A stretch of DNA of 38,406 nucleotides from CAYQDR01 sp964416315. Lineage in GTDB: Bacteria; Methylomirabilota; Methylomirabilia; Rokubacteriales; DASRDR01. Within the stretch, counting starts at the first letter, position 1. The number at the start of each line of letters is the position of its first letter. The translations under genes and the position numbers were made by a program. Of this stretch, positions 14,697-25,721 are shown in pieces. The notes under the pieces were generated by a model, which worked only from the letters and a program-made list of their open reading frames with translations, ran no database searches and was not told the origin of the DNA. The stretch is from the NCBI GenBank assembly GCA_964416315.1, contig CAYQDR010000037.1, positions 1-38,406 of the forward strand, written 5' to 3'.

Positions 14697-15419
14697 ATGC
14701 AGCTACAGAGTTACGACGGGTGGCTGTTCCTGCTCCGCTGGATCCACTTCATGTCCGGGATCGTGTGGATCGGCATCCTCTACTACTTCAACCTCGTCCA
14801 GACGCCGTTCTTCGCCGAGACCGACCCGCCCGTGCGGAGCGGCGCGGTCCAGAAGCTCGTGCCGCGCGCCCTCTGGTGGTTCCGGTGGGGGGCGATGATC
14901 ACGTTCCTCTCCGGCTGGCTGATCATCCTCCACAAGCTCGGCCGGGACTACGGCTGGGCCGGGTGGTGGGGCAGCTCGTACGGCTGGACGATCACGCTGG
15001 GCGGGATCCTGGGCAGCATCATGTGGGCCAACGTCTGGTTCGTGATCTGGCCGAAGCAGAAGATCGTCATCGCCAACGCGATCCAGACGGCCAAGGGCGG
15101 GGCCGCGATCCCCGAGGCGGCCGCCGCCGGGCGGCGGGCCGCGCTCGCCTCGCGGACCAACGTGGTCCTCTCGATCCCGATGCTCTTCTACATGGGGGCG
15201 GCGAGCCACCTCAGCCTGGTCCGGCCGACCGCGGGCGGCAAGGCCTGGATGGTCATCCTCTCGGTGATCGTCATCGCCCTCGTGGAGATCAACGCCGTCG
15301 TCGGGACGCAGGGGGCGACCAAGAAGCCGCTCGACACGATCCCCGGCACGCTGACGGCCGGGTTCGTCCTCGCGCTGGTCTTCTACCTGATGTTCGAGAT
15401 CTTCCTGCGGGCGATGTAG
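14697..15419 (+). CDS. PuuD-like urate oxidase membrane domain protein (Urate_ox_N family)
   Basis: The 240-residue integral membrane protein has about seven hydrophobic helices, starting LLRWIHFMSGIVWIGILYYFN. It has conserved-looking Trp/His/Asn-rich loops (WWFRWGAMITFLSGW, IMWANVWFVIWPKQK, EINAVVGTQGAT). These match the N-terminal membrane domain of bacterial urate hydroxylase PuuD, which oxidises urate to 5-hydroxyisourate. Characterised PuuD carries a C-terminal cytochrome c domain; this protein stops before it. A free-standing lipoprotein cytochrome c is encoded convergently next door. GGGGGAGGAG lies just before the ATG, and a good promoter lies upstream. No other purine-catabolism gene is in the window, so the substrate remains inferred from the family. 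Confidence 0.8.
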   Translation: MQLQSYDGWLFLLRWIHFMSGIVWIGILYYFNLVQTPFFAETDPPVRSGAVQKLVPRALWWFRWGAMITFLSGWLIILHKLGRDYGWAGWWGSSYGWTITLGGILGSIMWANVWFVIWPKQKIVIANAIQTAKGGAAIPEAAAAGRRAALASRTNVVLSIPMLFYMGAASHLSLVRPTAGGKAWMVILSVIVIALVEINAVVGTQGATKKPLDTIPGTLTAGFVLALVFYLMFEIFLRAM

Positions 15420-15443
15420 CGCGGCTCCCCACCCTCACCTCAG

Positions 15444-15471
15444 CCCTCTCCCTCCCGTGGGAGGGAGAGGG
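15444..15471. terminator. bidirectional hairpin between convergent genes
   Basis: A perfect 13-bp stem (CCCTCTCCCTCCC with GGGAGGGAGAGGG) lies between the PuuD-like stop and the cytochrome c stop. It is suited to ending both transcripts. It belongs with the palindromes at 3464 and 11780. Confidence 0.7.
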
Positions 15472-15475
15472 AGTC

Positions 15476-15814
15476 TCAGCGCAGGTAGGCGGCGAGGTCG
15501 CCGATGCTGGGCGCCACGTCCGGCATCGGCTGCATGACGGCGGTCGGGCGCTTGGGGGCGTAGCCCGGCGGGTACGTCCCCCGCACGACCCGCGCCTCGA
15601 GCAGTTCCCGCGACGCCCCCTTGACCGCGGGCCCGACCGGGCCGTCCCGGGCCGGGTCGCTCCCGTGGCAGACCAGGCACTGAGCGAGGTAGACCACGCG
15701 GCCGCGCTCGGGATCGCCGTCGACCGTTTCCGCCGGCCGCCGGTCCTCCGAGCACGCTCCGAGGGCCAGAGCCGCGCCGAGCGCCGCGAGAAGCTGCGTC
15801 TGCCAGCAGCTCAC
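15476..15814 (-). CDS. small lipoprotein c-type cytochrome
   Basis: The 112-residue product starts with a hydrophobic signal ending in the lipobox LALGAC, so the Cys is probably lipidated. The single heme-binding motif is CLVCH (in YLAQCLVCHGSDPARDG). A Met in MQPMPDVAP near the C-terminus is the likely sixth ligand, and IGDLAAYLR is a typical last helix of cytochrome c. I chose the GTG at 15814, which gives a normal signal peptide. The longer frame runs through the rubrerythrin gene. The stop of rubrerythrin at 15831 lies 16 bases before it. It may be the electron acceptor for the neighbouring PuuD-like protein or for another dehydrogenase. Confidence 0.8.
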   Translation of the reverse strand: MSCWQTQLLAALGAALALGACSEDRRPAETVDGDPERGRVVYLAQCLVCHGSDPARDGPVGPAVKGASRELLEARVVRGTYPPGYAPKRPTAVMQPMPDVAPSIGDLAAYLR

Positions 15815-15830
15815 GAGAGTCTTCGCTGCG

Positions 15831-16277
15831 CTAACCGCCGTCGGCCCGTCCTCCCTCCGCCACGCTCTGCTGGCGCTTGCTGAAGCGCTTGGCCTGCGAC
15901 TTCGCCGCCTTCGCGAGGGTCTCGAACCAGTCCGCCAGCTCCCGGAAGCCCTCCTCCCGCGCGGTGTTGGCCATCGCCGGGTACATCTCCGTAGACGCGT
16001 AGGTCTCGCTCTCGATTGCCGACCGGAGCGCCAGTTCGGTGCGACCAATGGGCACACCCGTCGCTGGATCGCCGACCTCCTTCAGGGCATCCAGGTGCCC
16101 GAAGGCGTGGCCTGTCTCGGCCTCCGCGGTGTCACGGAACAGGCCGCCGATGTCCGGGTGCCCTTCGATGTCCGCGACCCGCGCGAAGTAGAGATAGCGG
16201 CGGTTCGCCTGCGCCGAATATGCGAACGCCGCCTTGAGGTTCTCATGGCTCTTCGTCCCCCTAAGCGGGTCGGCCAT
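15831..16277 (-). CDS. rubrerythrin-like protein with an eroded diiron site
   Basis: The 148-residue protein is clearly homologous to rubrerythrin (NRRYLYFARVADIEGHPDI, AETGHAFGHLDALKEVGDPATG, TEMYPAMANTAREEG). It has no C-terminal rubredoxin domain. By eye alignment to the Desulfovibrio protein, three diiron ligands remain (E54, H57, E91). Four others are replaced: the first-helix Glu by S21, the E97 equivalent by A94, and the EEFH Glu and His by A125 and Q128. A normal peroxidase site is therefore unlikely. GGGAGG precedes the ATG. It lies between aquaporin and cytochrome c genes in the same direction, probably one operon. A structural, scavenging or alternative-metal role is possible. Confidence 0.85.
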   Translation of the reverse strand: MADPLRGTKSHENLKAAFAYSAQANRRYLYFARVADIEGHPDIGGLFRDTAEAETGHAFGHLDALKEVGDPATGVPIGRTELALRSAIESETYASTEMYPAMANTAREEGFRELADWFETLAKAAKSQAKRFSKRQQSVAEGGRADGG

Positions 16278-16303
16278 GCCGCTCCTCCCTTGGTCCGCGA
16301 GAA

Positions 16304-17023
16304 CTACTCCGCTCTGCGGAGAAAGAGAAACTCGTAAACGAACCCTGCGAGGACGCCGCCTACGAGAGGCCCGACCCAGAAGATCCAGTGGTTGTCCCAG
16401 GCCCCGGCGGCCACCGCGGGACCGAAACTGCGCGCTGGATTCATCGAAGCCCCCGTCACGGGCACGCCCATCAGATGGTCCACCAGCACGGTCAGGCCGA
16501 TCGCCGGCGGCGCGAGATGGCCCAGGCCTTTGGGATCCACGGCCGTCGCGAAGACGACGAACACCAGCGCAAAGGTCAGGACGACCTCGGCGAGCAGCCC
16601 ACCCCCGACCGTGATCCCCGGGCCCAGACCGTGAGCGCCCAGGTTCCCCCTGGCTAAAGCCGGGATCACCCCCTTCAGCAGCAACGCGCCGACGGTCGCA
16701 CCGACGAACTGGGCCACCAGATACATGAACGCTCTCGGCGGGGTCATTCGGCCGGTAGCCAACATCGCGAAGGTGACGGCTGGATTGATGTGCGCGCCGG
16801 AGATCTTGGCGGTCGCGGCGACCAGAAAACCGATCGCCAGCCCGTGAGCGAGGGCGATCGCGACCAGCCGTGCCGAGTTGAGGTCGTCCTTGAGAAGCCC
16901 GCCCGTGACCACGACCGTCCCGGCGCCGAGAAAGACGAAGAGCAACGTGGCGATGAATTCGGCTGCGGCAGCGCGCAGCACCTGCGGTGAAGAGAGATCC
17001 TCACTTCGAGCGGTAGGCGCCAT
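16304..17023 (-). CDS. aquaporin-type MIP channel
   Basis: The 239-residue channel has six hydrophobic helices and both NPA boxes: N80-P81-A82 (SGAHINPAV) and N195-P196-A197 (TGASMNPARSFG). Arg198 follows the second NPA, and His183 (VDHLMG) lies at the position of the selectivity-filter His in water-type aquaporins. This favours water, or small solutes such as H2O2 or ammonia, over glycerol. GGGAGG lies six bases before the ATG. The rubrerythrin-like gene follows after 26 bases. An aquaporin next to a peroxide-linked family is suggestive of peroxide entry or detoxification, but the rubrerythrin site here looks inactive. Confidence 0.93.
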   Translation of the reverse strand: MAPTARSEDLSSPQVLRAAAAEFIATLLFVFLGAGTVVVTGGLLKDDLNSARLVAIALAHGLAIGFLVAATAKISGAHINPAVTFAMLATGRMTPPRAFMYLVAQFVGATVGALLLKGVIPALARGNLGAHGLGPGITVGGGLLAEVVLTFALVFVVFATAVDPKGLGHLAPPAIGLTVLVDHLMGVPVTGASMNPARSFGPAVAAGAWDNHWIFWVGPLVGGVLAGFVYEFLFLRRAE

Positions 17024-17127
17024 TGAATCCTCCCTTCGGGCTGTTTTCCTGGCCCTGCCCGTTTCCTAGGGCCGGATTATCGCACGGCCCGCATGAACCT
17101 CGATAGCGAGCGCGCGGCCCGTGGCCC

Positions 17128-17156
17128 TTGCCCGGTCGGAGGAACCCGTCTATGCT
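17128..17156 (+). promoter_or_regulatory. candidate promoter for cydAB
   Basis: TTGCCC (17128-17133) is followed after 17 bp by TATGCT (17151-17156). It is the best match in the gap upstream of cydA. The leader to the chosen GTG would be about 220 bases, which is long, so a nearer promoter cannot be excluded. Confidence 0.4.
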
Positions 17157-17384
17157 GCACCCGGTGCCGCCACGACCTTCTTGCCACAGCGGCCCACCGG
17201 GCGGAATGAGCCAAGTTCACCACGGGGATGGGCCCGACGGCGCGACCGCTCTCCTCCTGACCGCTCCGACGCCCCGGCCGGACCTGCGCGCGGTGGGGGC
17301 TCCTCCGCGGCGTCCGGGGCGCCGCCCGGGACCGGATCGCCCGACGGCGGGCCCGAGTCGGCGTTTGAGGCCGCGGGGACGGGC

Positions 17385-18728
17385 GTGAGCGACCTCCTCG
17401 CCGCACGCGTCCAGATGGGGATCTCGCTCGGCTTCCACATCGTCTTCGCCGTCGTCGGGATCGGGATGCCCCTCCTCATGACGATCGCCGAGTGGCGCTG
17501 GCAGCGCACGGGCGACCCGACCTACCTCGAGCTGGCCCGGCGCTGGGCGAAGGGGACGGCGATCCTCTTCGCCGTCGGTGCGGTGTCGGGGACGGTGCTC
17601 TCCTTCGAGCTGGGGCTCCTCTGGCCGGCTTTCATGGCGTATGCGGGGGCGATCATCGGGATGCCGTTCTCGCTGGAGGGGTTCGCGTTCTTCACGGAGG
17701 CGATCTTCCTCGGGGTCTACCTCTACGGCTGGGACCGCGTCTCGCCGCGCGCCCACCTCGCCGCCGGCGTCCTGGTCACCCTGAGCGGGGCGCTCTCGGG
17801 GATCTTCGTCGTGATCGCGAACGCCTGGATGAACACCCCGACGGGGTTCGCCCTCGGGCCGGACGGCCGTCCGACCGACGTGGACCCGATCCGGGCGATG
17901 CTGAACCCCGCGGCGTTCACCCAGACGCTCCACATGACGCTCGCGGCGTACGCCTCGACCGGGTTCGGTGTCGCGGGGATCCACGCGGCCATGCTCCGCC
18001 GTGATCCCGGCAACCTCTTCCATCGCCACGCGCTCGCCATCGCGCTCGCCGTCGGCGTGCCCGCGGCGCTCCTCCAGCCCCTCTCGGGTGACCTCTCCGC
18101 GCGCTACGTGGCGCGCTGGCAGCCCGCGAAGCTCGCGGCCATGGAGGCGCAGTTCCGGACCGAGCGGGGCGCGCCCCTCCGGATCGGCGGCTGGCCGGAC
18201 GTCGCGGCGCGCGAGACCCGCTGGGCGCTCGAGATCCCGCGCGCGCTCTCGCTCCTCGCCTTCCACGACCCGGATGCCGAGGTGCAGGGGCTCGACGCCT
18301 ACCCGGAGGCGGACTGGCCGCCGGTCGCCGTCGTCCACCTCGCGTTCCAGGTCATGGTGGGGCTCGGCACGGCCATGGCACTCGTCTCCGCCTGGGTCTG
18401 CTGGCAGGTGGCGCGGCGCCGCGACCTGGCGGCCAACCCGTGGCTCCTGCGGGCGATCCTCGTCACGGCGCCGATGGGGTTCGTCGCGACCGAGGCCGGG
18501 TGGACCGTCACCGAGGTCGGGCGCCAGCCGTGGATCGTCTACGGCATCCTCCGCACGGCCGACGCGGTCACGCCGATGCCGGGGCTCGTCGTGCCGCTCG
18601 TGGTGATCTCCGCCCTCTACGTCCTCCTCGGGGTCATCGTCGCCTGGCTCCTGTACCGCCAGGTCGTGCGGAGTCCCGGGACGACGGCGGCCGCCCCGGC
18701 GCGATCGGCCGCGCTGCGGGAGGCGTGA
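17385..18728 (+). CDS. cydA: cytochrome bd-type quinol oxidase subunit I
   Basis: The 447-residue subunit carries the hemes of a bd-type terminal oxidase, which reduces O2 with quinol in the inner membrane. Visible ligands are His18 (LGFHIVFA, heme b595 region), the His of FTQTLHMTLAAYA and the Met of AFQVMVGLGT (heme b558). The EGFAFFTEAIFLGVYLYGWDR glutamates and GRQPW are also present. The Q loop is short (after FHDPDAEVQGL), as in cyanide-insensitive CioA-type oxidases. I use the GTG at 17385, which starts MSDLLAARVQMG as family members do. Upstream open frame to 17121 is low-complexity. Its stop abuts the cydB GTG. No CydX or CydCD is seen nearby. Confidence 0.95.
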   Translation: MSDLLAARVQMGISLGFHIVFAVVGIGMPLLMTIAEWRWQRTGDPTYLELARRWAKGTAILFAVGAVSGTVLSFELGLLWPAFMAYAGAIIGMPFSLEGFAFFTEAIFLGVYLYGWDRVSPRAHLAAGVLVTLSGALSGIFVVIANAWMNTPTGFALGPDGRPTDVDPIRAMLNPAAFTQTLHMTLAAYASTGFGVAGIHAAMLRRDPGNLFHRHALAIALAVGVPAALLQPLSGDLSARYVARWQPAKLAAMEAQFRTERGAPLRIGGWPDVAARETRWALEIPRALSLLAFHDPDAEVQGLDAYPEADWPPVAVVHLAFQVMVGLGTAMALVSAWVCWQVARRRDLAANPWLLRAILVTAPMGFVATEAGWTVTEVGRQPWIVYGILRTADAVTPMPGLVVPLVVISALYVLLGVIVAWLLYRQVVRSPGTTAAAPARSAALREA

Positions 18729-19781
18729 GTGGCCGACCTCCCCACGCTCCCGAACGCCCTCGCGGCAATCACGGTGCTGGCGCTCAACGGCTACGTCCTC
18801 CTCGGCGGCGCCGACTTCGGCGGGGGCGTCTGGGACCTCTTCGCCTCGGGCCCCCGCCGGGCCGCCCAGCGCGCGCTGATCGCCCACGCCATCGGGCCGA
18901 TCTGGGAGGCGAACCACGTGTGGCTGATCGTCGTCATCGTTCTCCTGTTCACCTGCTTCCCGCCGGCGTTCGCGGCGCTCGCCACGACGCTCCACATCCC
19001 GCTCACGCTCATGCTCCTCGGGATCGTGCTCCGGGGCTCGGCCTTCACGTTCCGGGCGTACGGGGGCGAGGGCGACCTCGTCCAGGCCCGCTGGGGGGTC
19101 GTCTTCGCGGTGGCGAGCACGGCGACGCCGGTCGTGCTCGGGATGTGCCTCGGGCCCCTCGCCGCGGGGGCGGTGGTGCTGCCCGGGCAGGGGCGCGGCT
19201 TCGTCGAGGTCTTCGTCGCGCCATGGCTCACGCCCTTCGCCCTCGGCGTCGGCTTCCTCACCCTCGCCCTCTTCGCGTTCCTGGCGGCTGTCTACCTCAC
19301 GCTCGAGAGCGACGACCCGGCGCTCCGCGAGGATTTCCGTCGGCGCGCCCTCGGCGCGGCCGCGGCGGTGTTCGTCACGGCGTTCGGCACCCTCGGCCTC
19401 GCGGTGGCCGGGGCGCCGCGGATGGCGGCGGGGCTCGTGCGCTCGGTCTGGTCCCTTCCGCTCCACGTGGCGGCGGGCGTCGCCGCCCTCACGGCGATCG
19501 GGGCACTCTGGACACGGCACTTCGGGACCGCGCGGGTCGCGGCCGCCGCCCAGGTCTCGCTGATCCTCTGGGGGTGGGCCTTCGCCCAGTACCCCTACCT
19601 CGTGCCGGAGACGATCACGATCCAGGCCGCGGCCGCGCCTCCGGTCACCCTCCGGCTCGTCGCCTGGGTGCTCCTGGCCGGGGCGGTCGTCCTCTTCCCC
19701 TCGCTGTTCTATCTCTTCCGCGTCTTCAAGGGATCCGGCGCCGTCGCGCCCGGCGCGGCCCGAGGCGGCGAGCATGTCTGA
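18729..19781 (+). CDS. cydB: cytochrome bd-type quinol oxidase subunit II
   Basis: The 350-residue membrane protein has eight to nine hydrophobic helices. Family motifs are present: LNGYVLLGGADFGGGVWDL, GPIWEANHVWLI and the FCPPAFA-like FTCFPPAFA loop. The GIVLRGSAFTFRAYG segment is also there. CydB stabilises CydA and contributes to quinol and oxygen channels. The start is a GTG immediately after the cydA stop, and the stop overlaps the next frame by eight bases. Length is close to normal CydB. It pairs with the upstream subunit I; a CIO-like subtype is likely from the CydA Q loop. Confidence 0.95.
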   Translation: MADLPTLPNALAAITVLALNGYVLLGGADFGGGVWDLFASGPRRAAQRALIAHAIGPIWEANHVWLIVVIVLLFTCFPPAFAALATTLHIPLTLMLLGIVLRGSAFTFRAYGGEGDLVQARWGVVFAVASTATPVVLGMCLGPLAAGAVVLPGQGRGFVEVFVAPWLTPFALGVGFLTLALFAFLAAVYLTLESDDPALREDFRRRALGAAAAVFVTAFGTLGLAVAGAPRMAAGLVRSVWSLPLHVAAGVAALTAIGALWTRHFGTARVAAAAQVSLILWGWAFAQYPYLVPETITIQAAAAPPVTLRLVAWVLLAGAVVLFPSLFYLFRVFKGSGAVAPGAARGGEHV

Positions 19782-20097
19782 GCGACCGCGCGAGCCCGTC
19801 GGCGCAGCACCACCGATCCCCGAGCATCCGACGCTCGAGGGCCTCCGCGAGGCGGCCCGGGGCTGCCGGGCGTGCGACCTCTGGCGGCTCGGGACCCAGA
19901 CCGTCTTCGGCGAGGGTCCGACCCGCGCGGAGCTGATGCTCGTCGGCGAGGTGCCGGGGGACCAGGAGGACCGGCAGGGCCGCCCGTTCGTCGGTCCCGC
20001 CGGGCAGCTCCTCGACGCGTGCCTCCAGGAGGCCGGGATCGAGCGCGAGGATCTCCGGCGCGCCGCGGCCTACCTCGCCGGGCGCGCGGGCGCCTGA
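19774..20097 (+). pseudogene. C-terminally truncated uracil-DNA glycosylase (family 4/UdgX-like) remnant
   Basis: The 107-residue frame matches the N-terminal half of Fe-S uracil-DNA glycosylases. It has CRACDLW with two of the four cluster cysteines (C31, C34), TVFGEGP and the GEVPGDQEDRQGRPFVGPAGQLLD active-site stretch. It then ends in an unrelated AAAYLAGRAGA tail. Normal family members continue about another 90 residues with the other two cysteines and the uracil-binding motifs. Those are absent downstream, where two hairpins follow instead. It is probably a decayed gene. A short product overlapping cydB could still be made, but it should be inactive as a glycosylase. Confidence 0.75.
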
Positions 20098-20103
20098 GAT
20101 GAA

Positions 20104-20132
20104 CCGGAGGGGGCCTCGACGGCCCCCTCCGG
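20104..20132 (+). terminator. hairpin terminator after cydAB/UDG remnant
   Basis: A perfect 12-bp stem (CCGGAGGGGGCC with GGCCCCCTCCGG) and a 5-base loop lie 7 bp past the stop codon of the UDG remnant. No clear T-tract follows. Confidence 0.75.
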
Positions 20133-20152
20133 GACCTCCCCCGAGGAGCGTT

Positions 20153-20171
20153 GCGGCGGCCAAGCCGCCGC
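20153..20171. terminator. second hairpin, GCGGCGGC/GCCGCCGC
   Basis: An 8-bp perfect stem with a CAA loop lies 20 bp after the main terminator. It may be a back-up terminator or simply GC-rich sequence. Confidence 0.4.
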
Positions 20172-20340
20172 TCGGAGCGGAACACCTAGCGCTGGGAGGT
20201 CATGCACGGGCTGGAGGCGACAAGCAGCCGTGAGGCAATTCTTTCACACGCCCTGAGCCGCGCCGCGGGCCCGGGGTCCGCGCCCGGCTGTCGCGGGGGA
20301 GCGCCGCGGGGTACAATTCCGCCTCAGGGGGTTCAGCCGG

Positions 20341-23216
<2,876 letters not shown>

Positions 23217-23220
<4 letters not shown>

Positions 23221-24494
23221 CGGTCGTCGGCGTCGACCGACCCGGGGCGACGGACATCGCCCCGGGGCTCTTCTATGGATGGGTCGTCGTCGGCGCCGCC
23301 TTCACCGTCCTCTTCCTCGCCTACGGTGTCCAGTACGCGTTCGGCCTGTTCTTCACCGCGCTGACGGCCGAGTTCGGCTGGAGCCGCGCGAGCCTGTCCG
23401 GCGTGTTCTCGCTGTACGCCGGGACCTACTCGTTCCTCGGCATGGTCTCCGGTCGCCTGACCGACCGCTGGGGCCCGCGGCGCGTCGTCGCCCTCGGCGG
23501 GCTGCTCCTCGGCACGGGGCTGGCCCTCTCCGGCGCGGTGGGCTCGCTCGCGCCGCTCTACGCGACGTACTTCGTCGCCGCCGCAGGGATGAGCACGGCC
23601 TACGTACCCTGCACGTCGACGGTGGTCCGCTGGTTCACGGCGCGCCGCGGGCTCGCCGTCGGCCTCGCGATGAGCGGGGCGGGGCTCGGGATCTTCGCGT
23701 GCCCCCCGCTCGTGGCGCTGCTCCTCGCGCGGGTCGGCTGGCGCGCCGCGTATGTGGTCCTCGGGGCCGGGCTCGGCCTCGCCCTCGGCGCCCTGGCCCT
23801 CCTCTTCGTCCGGGACCCCGCGGCTCGCGGCCTCGAGCCCTACGGCGGCGTCCCGCCCGAGGGGCGGGCGGGCGAGCCCGCGGCGGCCGCCTGGCCGGTC
23901 CGCCGGGTCCTGCGTCACCCCTCGTTCGCCGCGCTGGCGGGGGTCTACCTGACCACGTGGATCCCGGTCTTCATGCCGCTCGTCCACCTGGTCCCGCTCG
24001 CCCGCGACCTCGGGCTCGCCCCCGTCGTGGGCGCGACCGCCCTGTCAGCCCTCGGCATGGGCTCCCTCGCTGGCCGCTTCGGGATGGGGGTCGTCTCGGA
24101 CCTGATCGGCCGGCGCGCGGCGATCGGCGTGGCCCTGGCCCTCCAGGCCGGCGCCTTCGCCGGGCTCGCGCTGGTCCGCGGCGCCCCCGGGCTCCTCGCG
24201 GCCGCCGCGGTCTGGGGGTTCGGCTACGGCGCGGTCACGGCCCTGATGCCGGCGGTCGTCAGCGACTTCTTCGGCCCCGTGCACGCGGGGACGCTCGTCG
24301 GGGTCATATTCGGGATCGCGGGCCCGACCTCGGCCGTGGGCCCGGTTCTCGGCGGGTGGGTCTTCGACGCGACCGGCAGCTACGCCTGGGCCTTCGGCGC
24401 CGCGGCGGTGCTGAACCTGGTCGCGCTCGCGCTGCTCTCGCTCGCCCGGCCGCCCGCCGCCGCGCGGGCGGCGGTGTACACTAGGGCGCCGTGA
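23217..24494 (+). CDS. MFS transporter starting at a CTG codon
   Basis: The 425-residue protein is a major facilitator superfamily carrier with about twelve helices. It opens FYGWVVVGAAFTVLFLAYGVQ, has the loop motif GRLTDRWGPRRVV, and repeats GRFGMGVVSDLIGRRAA in the second half. This resembles the oxalate/formate and monocarboxylate-like groups. No ATG, GTG or TTG lies in frame between the stop at 23199 and the GTG at 23403, which would delete the first membrane helix. The CTG at 23217 overlaps the uvrA stop (CTGA) and gives the full protein, so I use it. The stop overlaps the next gene (GTGA). Substrate is unknown; the acyl-CoA genes downstream suggest an organic acid. Confidence 0.8.
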
Positions 24495-25711
24495 GCAAGG
24501 GTGCGTCCATCCGCGACCGCTACTGCATCGTCGGCGTCGGCGAGACCGAGTACAGCCGCGCCTCGGGCCGCTCGACGCGGGCGCTCGGCGTCGAGGCCGT
24601 CCGGAAGGCGATCGCGGACGCCGGGCTCCGGCCGGACGAGGTGGACGGGATGCTCTCCTACCACGGGAACGACTCCACCCCCGCGACGGCGATCGCCGCC
24701 GACCTCGGCCTCCGGCTGAACACCTTCGCCGACGTGATCGGCGGGGGGAGCTCGACCGAGGGCCTCGTCGCCTACGCCATGGGGCTCATCGAGGTCGGGC
24801 TCTGCCGCGCCGTGGCGATCTTCCGCGCGATGAACGGCTACAGCGAGGTGCGGATCGGCGGGACGGGGGTGCGGGCCGCGGCTCCCGTCCGGGGGCTCGA
24901 GCTGGCCGACCGCCCCTTCGGCATGGTGAGCGCGGGGCAGCGCTTCGCGCCCGTCTTCATGCGGCACATGTGCGAGTACGGCACGACCTCGGCGCAGGTC
25001 GCCCACGTCCGCGTCGCGCACTCGAAGCACGCCGCGGCGAACCCGAAGGCCCTACTGAAGACGCCGGTCACCGTCGCGGAGGTCCTCGCCTCGCGCTGGA
25101 TCGTCAAGCCCCTCCACCTCCTCGACTGCTGCCTCGAGACCGACAACGCCACGGCGCTCGTGGTGACCTCCGCCGAGCGCGCGCGCGACTGCCGGCAGCG
25201 CCCCGTCCACATCATGGCCGCCGCCGGCCGCGTCTCGAAGCCGCGCGCCGATTACCTCTACAACGGCCGGACCACGCGCGTGGCGGGCCACCACACCCGC
25301 GACCTGGTCTTCCCCGCCGCCGGGATCGGGCCGGAGCACGTGGATGTGACCGGCGCCTACGACGCCTTCACCTTCACGGCGATGCTCCAGCTCGAGGAGT
25401 TCGGGTTCTGCCAGAAGGGAGAGGGCGGGGCTTACGTCTCGAGCGGGGCGATCGAGCTGGGTGGCCGGCGGCCGAACAACACGAGCGGGGGGCACCTCTG
25501 CGAGGGCTACACGCACGGGATGAGCATGGTCATCGAGAACGTCCGGCAGCTCCGCGGGACCGTGGACGACTACTGCCCGCGGGCGGCGGAGGGCGTCCAC
25601 GGCTACGACTACCGTCCGGGCGGCTGCCGCCAGGTCCGCGACGCCGAGATCGCGATGAACCTGGGCTGGGCGACGCCGGTGACGGGCAGCGCGATGATCC
25701 TGAGACGCTGA
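24491..25711 (+). CDS. thiolase-fold protein lacking the catalytic Cys (Ltp2-like)
   Basis: The 406-residue protein has the thiolase fold of SCPx/lipid-transfer-protein type. It starts YCIVGVGETEYSR, has a dimer-like N-terminal half and a TGAYDAFTFTAMLQLEEFGFC stretch, and ends with NTSGGHLCEGYTHGMS. The usual nucleophilic Cys in GACSSG-like context is replaced by GGGSSTEG. The GHP His position reads GYT, so a Tyr sits there. A true thiolase or ketosynthase reaction is therefore unlikely. In steroid side-chain degradation, Ltp2 with this kind of site acts as a retro-aldolase together with a DUF35 partner. A DUF35 gene follows ten bases later, which supports that model. The start is GTG overlapping the MFS stop. 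Confidence 0.85.
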   Translation: MSKGASIRDRYCIVGVGETEYSRASGRSTRALGVEAVRKAIADAGLRPDEVDGMLSYHGNDSTPATAIAADLGLRLNTFADVIGGGSSTEGLVAYAMGLIEVGLCRAVAIFRAMNGYSEVRIGGTGVRAAAPVRGLELADRPFGMVSAGQRFAPVFMRHMCEYGTTSAQVAHVRVAHSKHAAANPKALLKTPVTVAEVLASRWIVKPLHLLDCCLETDNATALVVTSAERARDCRQRPVHIMAAAGRVSKPRADYLYNGRTTRVAGHHTRDLVFPAAGIGPEHVDVTGAYDAFTFTAMLQLEEFGFCQKGEGGAYVSSGAIELGGRRPNNTSGGHLCEGYTHGMSMVIENVRQLRGTVDDYCPRAAEGVHGYDYRPGGCRQVRDAEIAMNLGWATPVTGSAMILRR

Positions 25712-25721
25712 GGGGCCGGCC

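Noticed and set aside
14591..15883. A 430-codon plus-strand frame over the PuuD-like gene
   Set aside because: It has a start in the leader and no homology; the PuuD-like frame at 14697 has the ribosome binding site and membrane helices. Its end also reads through the palindromic repeat.
17217..19775. An 852-codon minus-strand open frame opposite cydAB
   Set aside because: Composition is charged and repetitive (Glu/Arg/Gly), typical of an antisense shadow; cydA and cydB are clearly on the plus strand.
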